A stretch of 64,000 bases of DNA from Bordetella petrii (lineage in GTDB: Bacteria; Pseudomonadota; Gammaproteobacteria; Burkholderiales; Burkholderiaceae_B). The DNA lies in the NCBI RefSeq assembly GCF_017356245.1, contig NZ_JAFMZZ010000004.1, forward strand, positions 627,163 to 691,162, in the 5' to 3' direction. A program made the translations under genes and the position numbers. Positions 45,750 through 57,578 of this stretch are shown one piece after another (position 1 is the first letter of the stretch; each line of letters starts with the position of its first letter). Below the pieces are notes generated by a model. It had not been told where the DNA came from. It worked only from the letters and a program-made list of their open reading frames with translations, and did not search any database.

Positions 45750-47278
45750 GGCGCGGGCACCTGCAGGCCCAGGCGCTGGTAGGCCTCGGGCGGCGCGTCG
45801 TTGTCGCACATGATCTTCATCATCAGCTCCTGCAGCCGGCGCTCGATGGCGGCATCGCGGAACGGATGCTGCTGCGCGTAGTCGCTGTCCAGATCATAGA
45901 GCACCGTGGTGGTGTCTTCGTATCCGCCACCCTGCCCCTGGTGGCCGGTGGGCTGCCCGCGGTCGTTGCGGCGCGCCGGCACTTTCAGCACCGGCACGCC
46001 CTGCGTGAACGCGAACGGCGGCGCGAGCTCGGCGCCGCGCAGGTCATCGACGTGGAACATGGTTTTCAAGTGCATGGGCATCAGCGTGTATTCGTACAGC
46101 TGTTGCCGGGTCATGTCTTCGGGGTACAGAAAGTAGGTATAGCGGCCGTCGGTGATATTGGTGCCGGCGCCGAACATGCCGTACAGCGCGGCTTCGCGGC
46201 CGGGGCCGTCCTGCTTGAGCAGCGGCAGCAGCGAGCGGCCGTTGCAGGTGGGCGGCGCGGCCACGCCATGCAGCGCCAGCAGCGTCGGCATGATGTCGAT
46301 GGTCTGCGTCAGCGCCTGGCGGCGTTCGCCGGCCTGGGCGGCGCAGTCGGGATGGTGGACGATCAGCGGGATATGCGCGATCTCGTTGTAGAACGGCATG
46401 CGGTTCTTGCCCCACCAGTCGTGCTCGGCCAGCAGGAACCCGTGGTCGGTGGTCAGCACGACGGCCGTGTCTTTCCACATGTCGTGCTCGTCCAGGAAGT
46501 CGAGCAGGCGGCCGAAATGGCGGTCGCACATCGCCACCAGCGCGGCGTAGTTGGCGCGCAGTTCGGCGATTTCGGCGGCGGATTCAGTGCTGCGCTTGTA
46601 GCGCGGCCAGTCCAGGATGGGGCCGTCGTAGTCGCTGGGATAGCGTTCGCGGTAATGCGCCGGCGCATGAAAGGGCTCGTGCGGGTCGAAGCATTCCAGG
46701 TGCAGCAGCCAGTTGTCGGCCGTACGGTTGCGTTCCAGGAACTCGAAGCCGGCGGCGAACGTGCGGGGGCAGCAGTAGTCGGCCTCGTCGCGCATGAACT
46801 CGCGGTTCACCATCGCCTGGGTGCGGCCGTCGTTCTTGCCCGCGGGCTGCTGCATCGGGTGGTACATGGCGCGGAAACGCTCGAGCGGCGGCTGCACCAT
46901 GGCCTTCCACTTGTCCCATTCCTGGCCGCGCACGAATTCCCAGGTGTTGTAGCGGTTGTGATAGGTGGCGCCGCCGTCTTCCCAATAGTGGTAGTGGTCG
47001 GACACCAGGTGCGTGTAGATGTCGTGCGCGCCCAGCAGCTGGGCGAACGACTGGTCGAAGGGTTCCAGCGGGCCCCAGCTGCGGTGCAGGAAGTTCAGCC
47101 GCCCCGTATGCATCTCGCGGCGCGCGGGCATGCAGGGCAGGCTGCCCACGAAATGCCGCTCGAACGTGATGGCGCGCTGCGCGAACCGGTTGAAGTTGGG
47201 CGTGTCGATGGCCGTGCCGCCGTAGCATTGCAGCGCCGAGCGCATCAGCGAGTCGAACAGCACAAAAATGGTGCGCAT
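45746..47278 (-). CDS. Type I sulfatase-family enzyme with formylglycine motif
   Basis: A 510-residue sulfatase. The FGly motif CMPAR (C49-R53) fits CxPxR, so the Cys should be oxidised to formylglycine by a sulfatase-maturating enzyme, none of which is in this window. The N-terminus starts FVLFDSLMRSALQCYGG, with the metal Asp, and DTAVVLTTDHGFLLAEHDWWGKN carries the second metal site. No signal peptide is visible, so it appears cytoplasmic, unlike many arylsulfatases. It lies between a Bug binding protein and a GMC oxidoreductase in one operon. Confidence 0.9.
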   Translation of the reverse strand: MRTIFVLFDSLMRSALQCYGGTAIDTPNFNRFAQRAITFERHFVGSLPCMPARREMHTGRLNFLHRSWGPLEPFDQSFAQLLGAHDIYTHLVSDHYHYWEDGGATYHNRYNTWEFVRGQEWDKWKAMVQPPLERFRAMYHPMQQPAGKNDGRTQAMVNREFMRDEADYCCPRTFAAGFEFLERNRTADNWLLHLECFDPHEPFHAPAHYRERYPSDYDGPILDWPRYKRSTESAAEIAELRANYAALVAMCDRHFGRLLDFLDEHDMWKDTAVVLTTDHGFLLAEHDWWGKNRMPFYNEIAHIPLIVHHPDCAAQAGERRQALTQTIDIMPTLLALHGVAAPPTCNGRSLLPLLKQDGPGREAALYGMFGAGTNITDGRYTYFLYPEDMTRQQLYEYTLMPMHLKTMFHVDDLRGAELAPPFAFTQGVPVLKVPARRNDRGQPTGHQGQGGGYEDTTTVLYDLDSDYAQQHPFRDAAIERRLQELMMKIMCDNDAPPEAYQRLGLQVPAP

Positions 47279-47282
47279 GAGC

Positions 47283-48284
47283 CTACTCCACCTTGATATG
47301 CGCGCTGCGGACGATACCCGTCCATTTGTCGAGATCGGTGCCGACCTCGGTGCTGAAGGCCGCCACGCTGGCGGGTTCGGCCGCCGTGATGCCGCTGCGT
47401 GTCATGGCGTCGCGAACCTTGGGGTCGGCCAGGGCCTTCGAGGCGGCCTGGTTCAGGCGTTCGATTACCGCGGCGGGCGTGGCCTTGGGCGCCAGCAGGC
47501 CGATCCACTGGTCGGTGTTGAAGCCGGGCTCGCCGGCTTCGGCCATGGTGGGCACTTGCGGCAACTGCGGCATGCGCTTGTCGCTGGCCACCGCCAGCGC
47601 GGTAATTTTGCCCGCTTTGATTTGCGGCAGCGCCACGGCGGCATTGGCAAAATGGAAGTCGACCCGTCCGCCGATCTGGTCGGTCATGGCGGGCGGGCCG
47701 CCCTTGTAGGCCACGTGCACGATGTCGAGATGTTCGCGGGCCTTCAGCCATTCGCCCGCCAGGTGGCCGGGCGTGCCGTTGCCGGCCGACGCGTAGTTCA
47801 GCTGCCCCGGCGTCGCGCGGGCGCGCGCGATCAGGTCGGCCAGCGATTTGGGCCCGCGCGTGGGATGCGTAACCAGCAACAGGGGCGCATAGGCCAGCGG
47901 CGCCACCGGCTGGAAGTCTTTCAGCAAGTTGAAGGGCTGCGGCAGCCCGATAGCCTGGTTGATGGCAATGGCGCTGGTGGTCACCATCAATGTGTAGCCA
48001 TCGGCCGGGGCCTTGGCGACCGTGTCGGCTCCGATGGTGCCGCCCGCGCCCGTCTTGTTCTCGACGATCACGGTGCCGCCCAGCTCCGCCTGCAGCTTGT
48101 CGGCCAGCAGGCGGGCCGGCAGGTCCACCAGCCCGCCCGCCGGCCAGGGCACGATGATGCGGATGGGCTGGTCGGGATAGGCGGCCTGCGCGGCGGCCAT
48201 GCCGCCGGCCAGCATGGCGCCGAGCGCGCCGGCGATGATCCTGCGGCACCAGTGCGCGGGGCTGCGGCGGGTGCTGTGCTTCAT
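47283..48284 (-). CDS. Bug-family periplasmic binding protein (upstream of sulfatase)
   Basis: A 333-residue tripartite-transporter-type binding protein. Its N-terminus has a signal peptide with a short Arg-rich lead (CRRIIAGALGAMLAGGMAAAQA), followed by YPDQPIRIIVPWPAGGLVDLPAR and the Bug block VIVENKTGAGGTIGADTVAKAPADGYTL. AAGGAG lies 7 nt upstream of the ATG I use; the longer frame reads through an untranslated leader. No membrane TctA/B partners are adjacent, as is common in Bordetellas. It starts the sulfatase-GMC operon, so a sulfate ester is a possible ligand (inference). Confidence 0.92.
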   Translation of the reverse strand: MKHSTRRSPAHWCRRIIAGALGAMLAGGMAAAQAAYPDQPIRIIVPWPAGGLVDLPARLLADKLQAELGGTVIVENKTGAGGTIGADTVAKAPADGYTLMVTTSAIAINQAIGLPQPFNLLKDFQPVAPLAYAPLLLVTHPTRGPKSLADLIARARATPGQLNYASAGNGTPGHLAGEWLKAREHLDIVHVAYKGGPPAMTDQIGGRVDFHFANAAVALPQIKAGKITALAVASDKRMPQLPQVPTMAEAGEPGFNTDQWIGLLAPKATPAAVIERLNQAASKALADPKVRDAMTRSGITAAEPASVAAFSTEVGTDLDKWTGIVRSAHIKVE

Positions 48285-48502
48285 GGTTGTCTCCTTGGGT
48301 GTGCCTGGCCGGTGCCGTGGCGCGCGGCGACGTGCGGGGTAAGGCACGCCGGTGCGTTGCCGGCCCGGCCGGATCGTTGTTATGAAAAGGGCGATCGCGG
48401 TCGATTCATCTAAAGGTTCTATAAACCATACGACCGTCACACAGTCTATGTCAAGGAGATTTATGTAGCTGCGGCCGCGTCGGCATGGAGCCGGAAATGG
48501 CA

Positions 48503-48535
48503 ACGCCCCCAAGGCGTGGCATGCCTTGGGGGCGT
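48503..48535 (-). terminator. Terminator-like hairpin after yidC
   Basis: ACGCCCCCAAGGC pairs perfectly with GCCTTGGGGGCGT (13 bp) around a 7-nt loop. On the minus strand only a weak T-rich tail follows. It lies about 30 bp after the yidC stop and isolates it from the Bug-sulfatase operon. Confidence 0.7.
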
Positions 48536-48563
48536 CGTATGCCGTCGGCAGCGCCGGCGGCCG

Positions 48564-50252
48564 CTAGCGGTTGGCCGCGGCCTCTGTCTTGCGCTGGAGG
48601 TTGCGCGTGATGGTCCACTGCTGCGCGATGGACAGCGTGTTGTTGACGCACCAGTACAGCACCAGGCCGGCCGGGAAGAAGAACATCATCCCGCCGAACA
48701 CCAGCGGCATGATCATCATGACCTTGGCCTGGATGGGATCGGGCGGCGTGGGGTTCAGCTTGATCTGCAGGAACATGGTGGCCATCATGACCGCCGGCAG
48801 GATGAAGTACGGGTCGCGCACCGACAGGTCATGCACCCACAGGATCCACGGCGCGCCGCGCATTTCGACGCTGGCCAGCAGCACCCAGTACAGGGCGATG
48901 AACACCGGGATCTGCACCACCATGGGCAGGCAGCCGCCCAGCGGGTTGATCTTTTCGGTGCGGTACATCTCCATCATGGCCTGATTGAGTTTCTGGCGGT
49001 CGTCGCCGTACTTTTCTTTCAGGGCCTGCAGGCGCGGGGCCACCTGCTTCATGCGCGCCATCGAGCGGTAGCTGGCGGCGGCCAGCGGGAAGAACACCGC
49101 CTTGATGATGACGGTAAGGGCGACGATGGCCCAGCCCCAGTTGCCCAGCAGGCCGTGCAGCCAGGTCAGCAGCGAGAACAGCGGCTTGGCGATGATGGTC
49201 AGCCAGCCGTAGTCGACCACCAGCTCCAGGCCGGGCGCCACGGCGGCCATGGCTTTCTGGTCTTGCGGGCCCACCCACAGGCGGGAATCGACCTGGGCGG
49301 TGGCGCCGGGCTGCACCGCGCCGACGGCCTCGATGCTGCGCGCGGCGTACAGGTTGGGCTGCACCTGCAGCAGTTCGTTGGTGCGCGGCTTGCCCTGCGG
49401 GGGCACCCAGGCGGTGGCGAAGTAGTGCTGCACGATCGCCAGCCAGCCGTTGTCGGCCTGCTTGATGTAGCTGCCCTTGCCCTTGGCGATGTCCGAGAAG
49501 GTGATCTTCTGGAACTTGTCTTGTTCGGAGTAAACCGCGACACCGGTGAAGGTGTGATAGAAGCTGGACGTGTCGGCCGGGTCGTTGCCGTCGCGCTCGA
49601 GCTGCAGGTACAGCGACGGCGACAGCGGTGCGCCGGAGATATTGGCCAGCGAGTGCTGGACGTCGATGTCGTAGCGGCCGCGATGCAGGGTGTAGGTCTT
49701 GGTGACTTTCAGGCCGCCCGAGTCGGCCTCGAACACCACCTGCAGGCTGTCGCCCTTGAGCTCGTGGTCGCTGGATACCAGGCGGAACGGGGTCTGGTGG
49801 TTGGGGAAGCTCTGGCCGTCGGGGGCGCCGATCAGGCCGGACTGCACCACGTAGGTGAGTTCGGGCGAGCGGTCGAGCAGCACGGTGGGCTTGTTGGGCT
49901 GGCCCGAGGTGGGGAACTTGAGCAGTTCGGCGCGCACCAGCTGGGCGCCGGTGGTGTCGAAGGTCAGGCGCAGGACGTCGGTGGTAACCACCACCTGCTC
50001 GGCCTTGGCGGCGGCCGGCGCGGCCGTGGCGCCGGGCACCGTGCTGGGCGCGGCGGCGGGCGTGGTGGGCACCGAAGCCGTGGCGGCCTGCCCGTTGGCG
50101 GCCGGCTGCTGCGCTTCGGCCGGCTTGGCGCTGCTGGCTGCGGGGGGCGTTCCGAACAACGACGGCTTGCCGTTATGGATTTGCCAGTTGTTCCACAGGA
50201 GCAACAGCGAGAAGGAGAAGATCATCCAGAGGATGGTTCGTCGGATATCCAT
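48564..50252 (-). CDS. yidC: Membrane protein insertase YidC
   Basis: The 562-residue Oxa1/YidC insertase that places membrane proteins into the inner membrane alone or with SecYEG. It starts MDIRRTILWMIFSFSLLLLWN (TM1), has an Ala/Pro-rich linker and a large periplasmic domain, and the C-terminal insertase core begins near GLLGNWGWAIVALTVIIKAVFFPLAAASYRSMARMK. The start is fixed by TM1; upstream codons are not family-like. It follows yidD by 61 bp in the rpmH-rnpA-yidD-yidC order. Confidence 0.97.
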   Translation of the reverse strand: MDIRRTILWMIFSFSLLLLWNNWQIHNGKPSLFGTPPAASSAKPAEAQQPAANGQAATASVPTTPAAAPSTVPGATAAPAAAKAEQVVVTTDVLRLTFDTTGAQLVRAELLKFPTSGQPNKPTVLLDRSPELTYVVQSGLIGAPDGQSFPNHQTPFRLVSSDHELKGDSLQVVFEADSGGLKVTKTYTLHRGRYDIDVQHSLANISGAPLSPSLYLQLERDGNDPADTSSFYHTFTGVAVYSEQDKFQKITFSDIAKGKGSYIKQADNGWLAIVQHYFATAWVPPQGKPRTNELLQVQPNLYAARSIEAVGAVQPGATAQVDSRLWVGPQDQKAMAAVAPGLELVVDYGWLTIIAKPLFSLLTWLHGLLGNWGWAIVALTVIIKAVFFPLAAASYRSMARMKQVAPRLQALKEKYGDDRQKLNQAMMEMYRTEKINPLGGCLPMVVQIPVFIALYWVLLASVEMRGAPWILWVHDLSVRDPYFILPAVMMATMFLQIKLNPTPPDPIQAKVMMIMPLVFGGMMFFFPAGLVLYWCVNNTLSIAQQWTITRNLQRKTEAAANR

Positions 50253-50313
50253 AGTGCCTACGGTAAGGATGCGGGCCGGCCGGAAAGGGAGCGGCAAACC
50301 CGCGAGTTTAGCG

Positions 50314-50586
50314 TCAATTGGGACCGGTGCGGCGCTGATGCGTGCAGCACGGGGGCGAATCGGGATGGTGCGGGGGCGGAACCGGGTCGTGTCCGCCCGG
50401 CGACCACGGGTGGCATCGGCCGATGCGGCGCGCCGCCATCCAGCTGCCGCGCCAGGCGCCATGCCGCTCGATGGCTTCGATGGCGTAGGCCGAGCAGGTG
50501 GGCGTGAACCGGCATTGCCGCCCCAGCCAGGGGCTGAGGAAAAACCGGTAGAACCGCATGGGGGCGATCAGTAGAGCCTTGATCAT
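50314..50586 (-). CDS. yidD: Membrane protein insertion efficiency factor YidD
   Basis: A 90-residue peripheral membrane protein of the YidD family: [23 protein letters not shown], then the [19 protein letters not shown] and [15 protein letters not shown] signatures. The C-terminus beyond the signature is Pro/His-rich and probably unstructured. It overlaps rnpA by 4 bp. Confidence 0.95.
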   Translation of the reverse strand: MIKALLIAPMRFYRFFLSPWLGRQCRFTPTCSAYAIEAIERHGAWRGSWMAARRIGRCHPWSPGGHDPVPPPHHPDSPPCCTHQRRTGPN

Positions 50587-50954
50587 TGCCGTACCCGAGC
50601 GAAGTGAGCGTCTACTTCGTCACGCGCCAGCCGCTTCAGCGCGGTTAGCGAGGCCGGCGCGGGCTTGCTGTGCAGCCGCAGCACGTAGTCTTGCGGCGGC
50701 AGCTGCAGCCGGCAATGCCGGAAGGCTTCGCGGATGACGCGCTTGAGGGCGTTGCGCGTGCTGGCGTGGGCCGCGTAGCGCTTGGCGATGACCATGCCCA
50801 GGCGTGCCTGGGCGGCCTGCCCGGGGGGCTGGCTGGCGGGCGCGGCGCTGAGAATGAAGAAAGCCCCTCGGGCCAGCCGGCGCCCTTTCAGGGCAGCGGC
50901 AAACTCAGAGGGGCGATGCAGCCGCGCCTCGGGAGGAAGCGTGGCGCGCGGCAT
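50583..50954 (-). CDS. rnpA: Ribonuclease P protein component
   Basis: The 123-residue basic protein subunit of RNase P, which trims tRNA 5' ends. The RNR motif [13 protein letters not shown] lies near residue 75, preceded by [15 protein letters not shown]. The start [18 protein letters not shown] fits the family; longer frames run into rpmH. It lies 50 bp after rpmH. Confidence 0.96.
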   Translation of the reverse strand: MPRATLPPEARLHRPSEFAAALKGRRLARGAFFILSAAPASQPPGQAAQARLGMVIAKRYAAHASTRNALKRVIREAFRHCRLQLPPQDYVLRLHSKPAPASLTALKRLARDEVDAHFARVRQ

Positions 50955-51004
50955 GAACGACCGGTGCGGCGATACGCGAAAGGCGGAAAGACCCGGTGCC
51001 GGCC

Positions 51005-51139
51005 TTACACGGCCAGGCGCTTGCGGCCCTTGGCGCGGCGGGCGTTCAGCACGGCACGGCCGCCGCGGGTTTTCATGCGCACGCGAAAGCCGTGGGTACG
51101 CTTGCGGCGGGTAACGGAAGGTTGGTAGGTGCGTTTCAT
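51005..51139 (-). CDS. rpmH: 50S ribosomal protein L34
   Basis: The 44-residue L34 begins [18 protein letters not shown] and ends GRKRLAV, with the usual run of Arg and Lys. It heads the rpmH-rnpA-yidD-yidC unit and is divergent from dnaA. A promoter lies about 150 bp upstream. Confidence 0.98.
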   Translation of the reverse strand: MKRTYQPSVTRRKRTHGFRVRMKTRGGRAVLNARRAKGRKRLAV

Positions 51140-51285
51140 GGACGATCCACAAAAAGAACAACGTCAGAAGGGACCTGCCCGACGGGTTCCCGGCCAGGGC
51201 GGGCCCTGGCGCAAATAACGGCGGGGGCGGCCCCCGGCGTACATAAAAAGAACCTTCTGACAGACAGAATTCGGAAAAGCCCATC

Positions 51286-51314
51286 ATTTCAGCAAGTTTT
51301 CTCTGCCTTGTCAA
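51286..51314 (-). promoter_or_regulatory. Putative sigma-70 promoter of rpmH
   Basis: On the minus strand TTGACA is followed after 17 bp by TGAAAT, with TGC just before the -10 box. It faces rpmH and lies in the rpmH-dnaA gap. Confidence 0.6.
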
Positions 51315-51354
51315 ACAGTTACGGCCGAAAGACAGGGACGCAACAGCGGCAGCC

Positions 51355-51386
51355 TGTGGATAACCCACCCCCAGGCAAGGTAGAAT
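51355..51386 (+). promoter_or_regulatory. dnaA promoter region with one perfect DnaA box
   Basis: TGTGGATAA (51355-51363) is a perfect DnaA box on the minus strand. TAGAAT at 51381-51386 is a plausible -10, which puts the DnaA box over the -35, as in DnaA autorepression. Only this single box is seen in the 268-bp gap, so an origin here is less likely. Confidence 0.55.
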
Positions 51387-51407
51387 CGAGGTTTGAATAA
51401 GAGCGAC

Positions 51408-52844
51408 ATGAAAGAATTCTGGCAGACCTGCGTCAGTCGTCTAGAGCAGGAACTTCCCCCCCAACAGATCAGCGCCTGGATACGGCCGCTGGTGCCGCTT
51501 GCGTACGACGAGACGCAGGCCGTGTTACGCGTTGCCGCGCCCAACCGGTTCAAGCTGGACTGGGTGCGCAAGAATTTCTCCCACCAGATAGAGGCCCTGG
51601 CGGCCGAATGGTTCCAGCGCCCGGTGCAGGTGGCTTTCGAGCTGCCCGCCGGCGGCGCGGGGCCGCGCATGCCGGCCGCCCCGCGGGCCGCCGTGCCGGC
51701 GCCGGCTCCGGCCGGCGGGGCAGCCGCGCCGGGCGCCGCGCCCATCCAGGCGCCGCCGGCGGTTGCGGCCACCGCCGTGGCGGCGGCGGTGCAGGCCGAT
51801 GCGGCCGGCGTGGTGTACGAGCGTTCGCGCCTGAACACCGACCTGACCTTCGAAAACTTCGTCACCGGCAAGGCCAACCAGCTGGCCCGCGCGGCGGCGC
51901 TGCAGGTGGCCGAGAACCCCGGCATCTCGTACAACCCGCTGTTCCTGTACGGCGGCGTGGGGCTGGGCAAAACCCACCTCATCCACGCCATCGGCAATGC
52001 CATGGTGGCCGCCGGCACCGGCGTGCGGGTGCGCTACGTGCACGCCGACCAGTACGTGTCCGACGTGGTCAAGGCGTACCAGCGCAAGGCGTTCGACGAC
52101 TTCAAGCGCTACTACCATTCGCTCGACCTGCTGCTGATCGACGACATCCAGTTCTTTTCCGGAAAAAGCCGCACCCAGGAAGAATTCTTCTATGCGTTCG
52201 AGGCCATGGTCGCGCAGCGCAAGCAGATCATCATCACCAGCGACACCTACCCGAAAGAACTGGCCGGCATCGACAGCCGGCTGATCTCGCGCTTCGATTC
52301 GGGCCTGACCGTCGCCATCGAGCCGCCCGAACTCGAAATGCGCGTGGCCATCCTGCTGCGCAAGGCCGAGTCCGAGGGCGTGCCCATGCCCGAAGAAGTG
52401 GCCTTCTTCATCGCCAAGCACCTGCGCAGCAACGTGCGCGAACTGGAAGGCGCGCTGCGCAAGGTGCTGGCCTATGCCCGCTTCCATGGCCGCGACGTGC
52501 TGTCGGTCGATGTCTGCAAAGAAGCGCTGAAAGACCTGCTGTCGGTGTCCAACGGCCAGATCACGGTCGAGAACATCCAGAAGACCGTGGCCGACTTCTA
52601 CAAGATCAAGGTCGCCGACATGTACTCGAAACGGCGGCCCGCCAATATTGCCTTGCCGCGCCAGGTTGCCATGTACCTGGCCAAGGAGCTCACCCAGAAA
52701 AGCCTGCCGGAAATCGGCGATCTGTTCGGTGGCCGCGACCACACCACCGTGCTGCACGCGGTACGCAAGATTTCCGACGCCCGCGCCAAGCAGGCCGAGC
52801 TGAACCATACCCTGCACGTGTTGGAACAAACTCTAAAAGGATGA
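51408..52844 (+). CDS. dnaA: Chromosomal replication initiator DnaA
   Basis: The 478-residue initiator. Domain I starts [28 protein letters not shown]; domain II is a long Ala/Pro-rich linker around residues 80-140; domain III has Walker [11 protein letters not shown] and Walker [14 protein letters not shown]; domain IV ends with the DNA-recognition motif [15 protein letters not shown]. An in-frame TTG 5 codons upstream is possible, but the ATG has AAGAG just before it. dnaN follows by 2 bp. The candidate origin lies about 37 kb away. Confidence 0.97.
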   Translation: MKEFWQTCVSRLEQELPPQQISAWIRPLVPLAYDETQAVLRVAAPNRFKLDWVRKNFSHQIEALAAEWFQRPVQVAFELPAGGAGPRMPAAPRAAVPAPAPAGGAAAPGAAPIQAPPAVAATAVAAAVQADAAGVVYERSRLNTDLTFENFVTGKANQLARAAALQVAENPGISYNPLFLYGGVGLGKTHLIHAIGNAMVAAGTGVRVRYVHADQYVSDVVKAYQRKAFDDFKRYYHSLDLLLIDDIQFFSGKSRTQEEFFYAFEAMVAQRKQIIITSDTYPKELAGIDSRLISRFDSGLTVAIEPPELEMRVAILLRKAESEGVPMPEEVAFFIAKHLRSNVRELEGALRKVLAYARFHGRDVLSVDVCKEALKDLLSVSNGQITVENIQKTVADFYKIKVADMYSKRRPANIALPRQVAMYLAKELTQKSLPEIGDLFGGRDHTTVLHAVRKISDARAKQAELNHTLHVLEQTLKG

Positions 52845-52846
52845 AC

Positions 52847-53956
52847 ATGCAACTCGTACAAACCACGCGCGATGCATTGCTGAAACCGCTGTCGACCGTG
52901 GCGGGAATCGTCGAAAGACGCCATACCCTGCCCATCCTGGCGAACATCCTCATGCGCAAGGAAGGCAACAAGGTTTCCTTCATTGCGACCGACCTCGAAG
53001 TCCAGATCACCACGCATGCCGATTTCGGCGTAGGCCAGGACAACGAGTCCACCACCGTGGCGGCGCGCAAGCTGCTCGATATCCTGAAGGCCCTGCCCGA
53101 CACCGGCGAGGTCAAGCTGGGCCTGGCCAACAACAAGCTGTCGGTGCAATCGGCAAAAAGCCGCTTCGCGCTGCAAACGCTGGCGGCCAGCGAATTCCCC
53201 ACCGTTGCGCAACCTGAAAAATGGGATGTCTCCCTGACGCTGCCGCAACGCACGCTGCGCCACCTGTTCAACATGGTGCACTTCGCCATGGCGCAGCAAG
53301 ACATCCGCTATTACCTGAATGGCATGCTGCTGGTATTCGAAGCCGGCCATGTGCGCGCGGTGGCCACCGATGGCCATCGCCTGGCCCATTGCGCCACCGC
53401 AGCCGACGGCATCGCCCAGCGCCAGGAAGTCATCGTGCCGCGCAAGACCGTGCTGGAAATGCAGCGCCTGCTTGAAGACTCCGACGAGCCCGTCGCCATC
53501 GACGTGGCGCCGGGCCAGATCCGTTTCCGTTTCGGCGACGTCGAGCTGGTGTCCAAGCTGGTGGAAGGCAAGTTCCCCGATTTCACGCGTGTGATTCCCA
53601 CCAACTACACGCGCCAGTTCGTCATCAGCCGCGAGGCCCTGCAGGGCAGCCTGCAGCGCGCGGCCATTCTTACCACCGACAAGTTCAAGGGCGTGCGCCT
53701 GCAGCTGGCGCAGAACCAGATGAAGATCTCGTCTTCCAACGCCGAACAAGAAGAGGCGCAGGAAGAGCTCGACATCGACTACGGCCACGAGGCCCTCGAC
53801 GTGGGCTTCAACGTCAGCTACCTGCTCGACGTGCTGGCCAACGTCAAGACCGAGAACATCCAATGGTCGGTCATGCCCGATGCGAACGCGTCGGCGCTGC
53901 TCACCCTGCCCGACGACGACCAGTTCAAGTACGTCGTCATGCCCATGCGGATCTGA
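52847..53956 (+). CDS. dnaN: DNA polymerase III beta sliding clamp
   Basis: The 369-residue clamp that tethers polymerase to DNA. The sequence [35 protein letters not shown] and the C-terminal VVMPMRI are the family ends. An ATG two codons earlier overlaps the dnaA stop, but AAAAGGA then lies too close, so I use the second ATG. Confidence 0.97.
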   Translation: MQLVQTTRDALLKPLSTVAGIVERRHTLPILANILMRKEGNKVSFIATDLEVQITTHADFGVGQDNESTTVAARKLLDILKALPDTGEVKLGLANNKLSVQSAKSRFALQTLAASEFPTVAQPEKWDVSLTLPQRTLRHLFNMVHFAMAQQDIRYYLNGMLLVFEAGHVRAVATDGHRLAHCATAADGIAQRQEVIVPRKTVLEMQRLLEDSDEPVAIDVAPGQIRFRFGDVELVSKLVEGKFPDFTRVIPTNYTRQFVISREALQGSLQRAAILTTDKFKGVRLQLAQNQMKISSSNAEQEEAQEELDIDYGHEALDVGFNVSYLLDVLANVKTENIQWSVMPDANASALLTLPDDDQFKYVVMPMRI

Positions 53957-54028
53957 TCCGCGCCCAGGGGTTTATGCCGCGCGGGCGCGTGCCGCCCGCC
54001 GCGGTCCGGCCGTCAGGCCGTCTTTTGA

Positions 54029-56500
<2,472 letters not shown>

Positions 56501-56526
56501 CGTAAGCCGCCGCGGTATCGGCAAGG

Positions 56527-56552
56527 GCCCGCCTTCATGGCGGGCTTTTTTT
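56527..56552 (+). terminator. Rho-independent terminator of gyrB
   Basis: GCCCGCC and GGCGGGC flank a TTCAT loop and are followed by seven T. It lies 26 bp after the gyrB stop and touches the last base of the convergent downstream gene. Confidence 0.92.
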
Positions 56553-57463
56553 CATGCGCCGGCAGGCGCAAAGCCCAATGACGCCGCCTGGGCCCGCGGG
56601 CGTATCACCTTGATCAGCGCCGCCAGTTCCTGGTTGCCCAGCCCGGCCGCGTCGGCGCGTTGCAGCCAGTTGTCGACGAAGGCGGGCATGTCGGTATTGA
56701 TGCCGGCGGCCTTGCTGCTGTCGAGAATGCGGCGCGCGGCTTCGACCGAAATGCGCAGCGGGCTTTCCGAAACGGTGAAATCGCCGCTCTGGATGACCTT
56801 GCCCTCGTGCTGGAAGAAGGCGCCGAAGCTGGGCGAGATGCCGGCGACGATGCTGCCCAGCTGCGCCACGTCCAGCCCCTGCGATTCGGCGATCAGGGCG
56901 CCGTGGATGAAGCCGGCGGTGGCGCCGTACACGTACGAGAGCGTGGCCAGGTCCATGGCGGCGGCGGCGTCGATCTGGCTGCCCAGGTAAGTGATGTTGC
57001 CGGCCAGGTCGCGCAGTGTGCCGGCCACCCGCGCATAAGCCTGCGGATCGCCCGACAGCAGCACCGGGGTGTCCGGCTGTCCCATCTGGCTGGGGGCGGC
57101 CTGGATGGCGCCATCCAGGTAGGCAGCGCCGTGCGCCGTGGCCCAGGCCAGCGCCTCGCGCGCCTCGGCCGGGCTGCCCGTGGTCAGCTGCACCAGTGTC
57201 TTGCCCCGCAGCGCGGCGGCTACGCCCGGCGCGGCCAGGATGGCGTGGGCGGCGGCGTAGTCGTACACGATCATCACGGCCAGGTCGCTGGCGCGGATGG
57301 CCTCGGCGGCGGTGGCGGCCGCCCGGGCGCCCAGCGCGGCCAGGGGCGCCGCCTTGCCGGCGCTGCGGTTCCAGACGGTGACCTGGCGGCCCTGTTCGAG
57401 GAACAGGCGGGCGATGGCGGCGCCCATGGTGCCGAGGCCCAGTACGGTAACGGTGGTGGACAT
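56552..57463 (-). CDS. NADPH-dependent imine-reductase-like oxidoreductase (6PGDH/beta-hydroxyacid dehydrogenase superfamily)
   Basis: A 303-residue protein with an N-terminal Rossmann fold (VTVLGLGTMGAAIARLFLEQG, then VWNRSAGKAAPLAALGA for NADP) and a helical C-terminal domain. At the position of the catalytic Lys in beta-hydroxyacid dehydrogenases it has D171 in AAAAMDLATLSYVYG, a pattern typical of imine reductases, which use Asp or Tyr there. Reduction of an imine is therefore more likely than of a hydroxy acid, though unproven. It is divergent from an HxlR regulator that probably controls it. Confidence 0.82.
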   Translation of the reverse strand: MSTTVTVLGLGTMGAAIARLFLEQGRQVTVWNRSAGKAAPLAALGARAAATAAEAIRASDLAVMIVYDYAAAHAILAAPGVAAALRGKTLVQLTTGSPAEAREALAWATAHGAAYLDGAIQAAPSQMGQPDTPVLLSGDPQAYARVAGTLRDLAGNITYLGSQIDAAAAMDLATLSYVYGATAGFIHGALIAESQGLDVAQLGSIVAGISPSFGAFFQHEGKVIQSGDFTVSESPLRISVEAARRILDSSKAAGINTDMPAFVDNWLQRADAAGLGNQELAALIKVIRPRAQAASLGFAPAGA

Positions 57464-57522
57464 GATGGAATTTCCTGGAAGTTGGTGTGGCAGGCATGTT
57501 GAAATAGTGCTTTCTTATCGTC

Positions 57523-57549
57523 AAGTACCTACAATAAAGTCAGGTACTT
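57523..57549. promoter_or_regulatory. Putative HxlR operator between divergent genes
   Basis: AAGTACCT and AGGTACTT form a perfect 8-bp inverted repeat with an 11-nt spacer, a typical arrangement for a winged-helix dimer. A second shorter palindrome ACTTAC/GTAAGT overlaps its right arm. Confidence 0.6.
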
Positions 57550-57578
57550 ACCATTTAGTAAGTTTAGGAAAGCCCGAT

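Noticed and set aside
48516..50507. 663-codon plus-strand frame opposite yidC
   Set aside because: Shadow of yidC; composition is His/Gly/Gln-rich and no family motif is visible.
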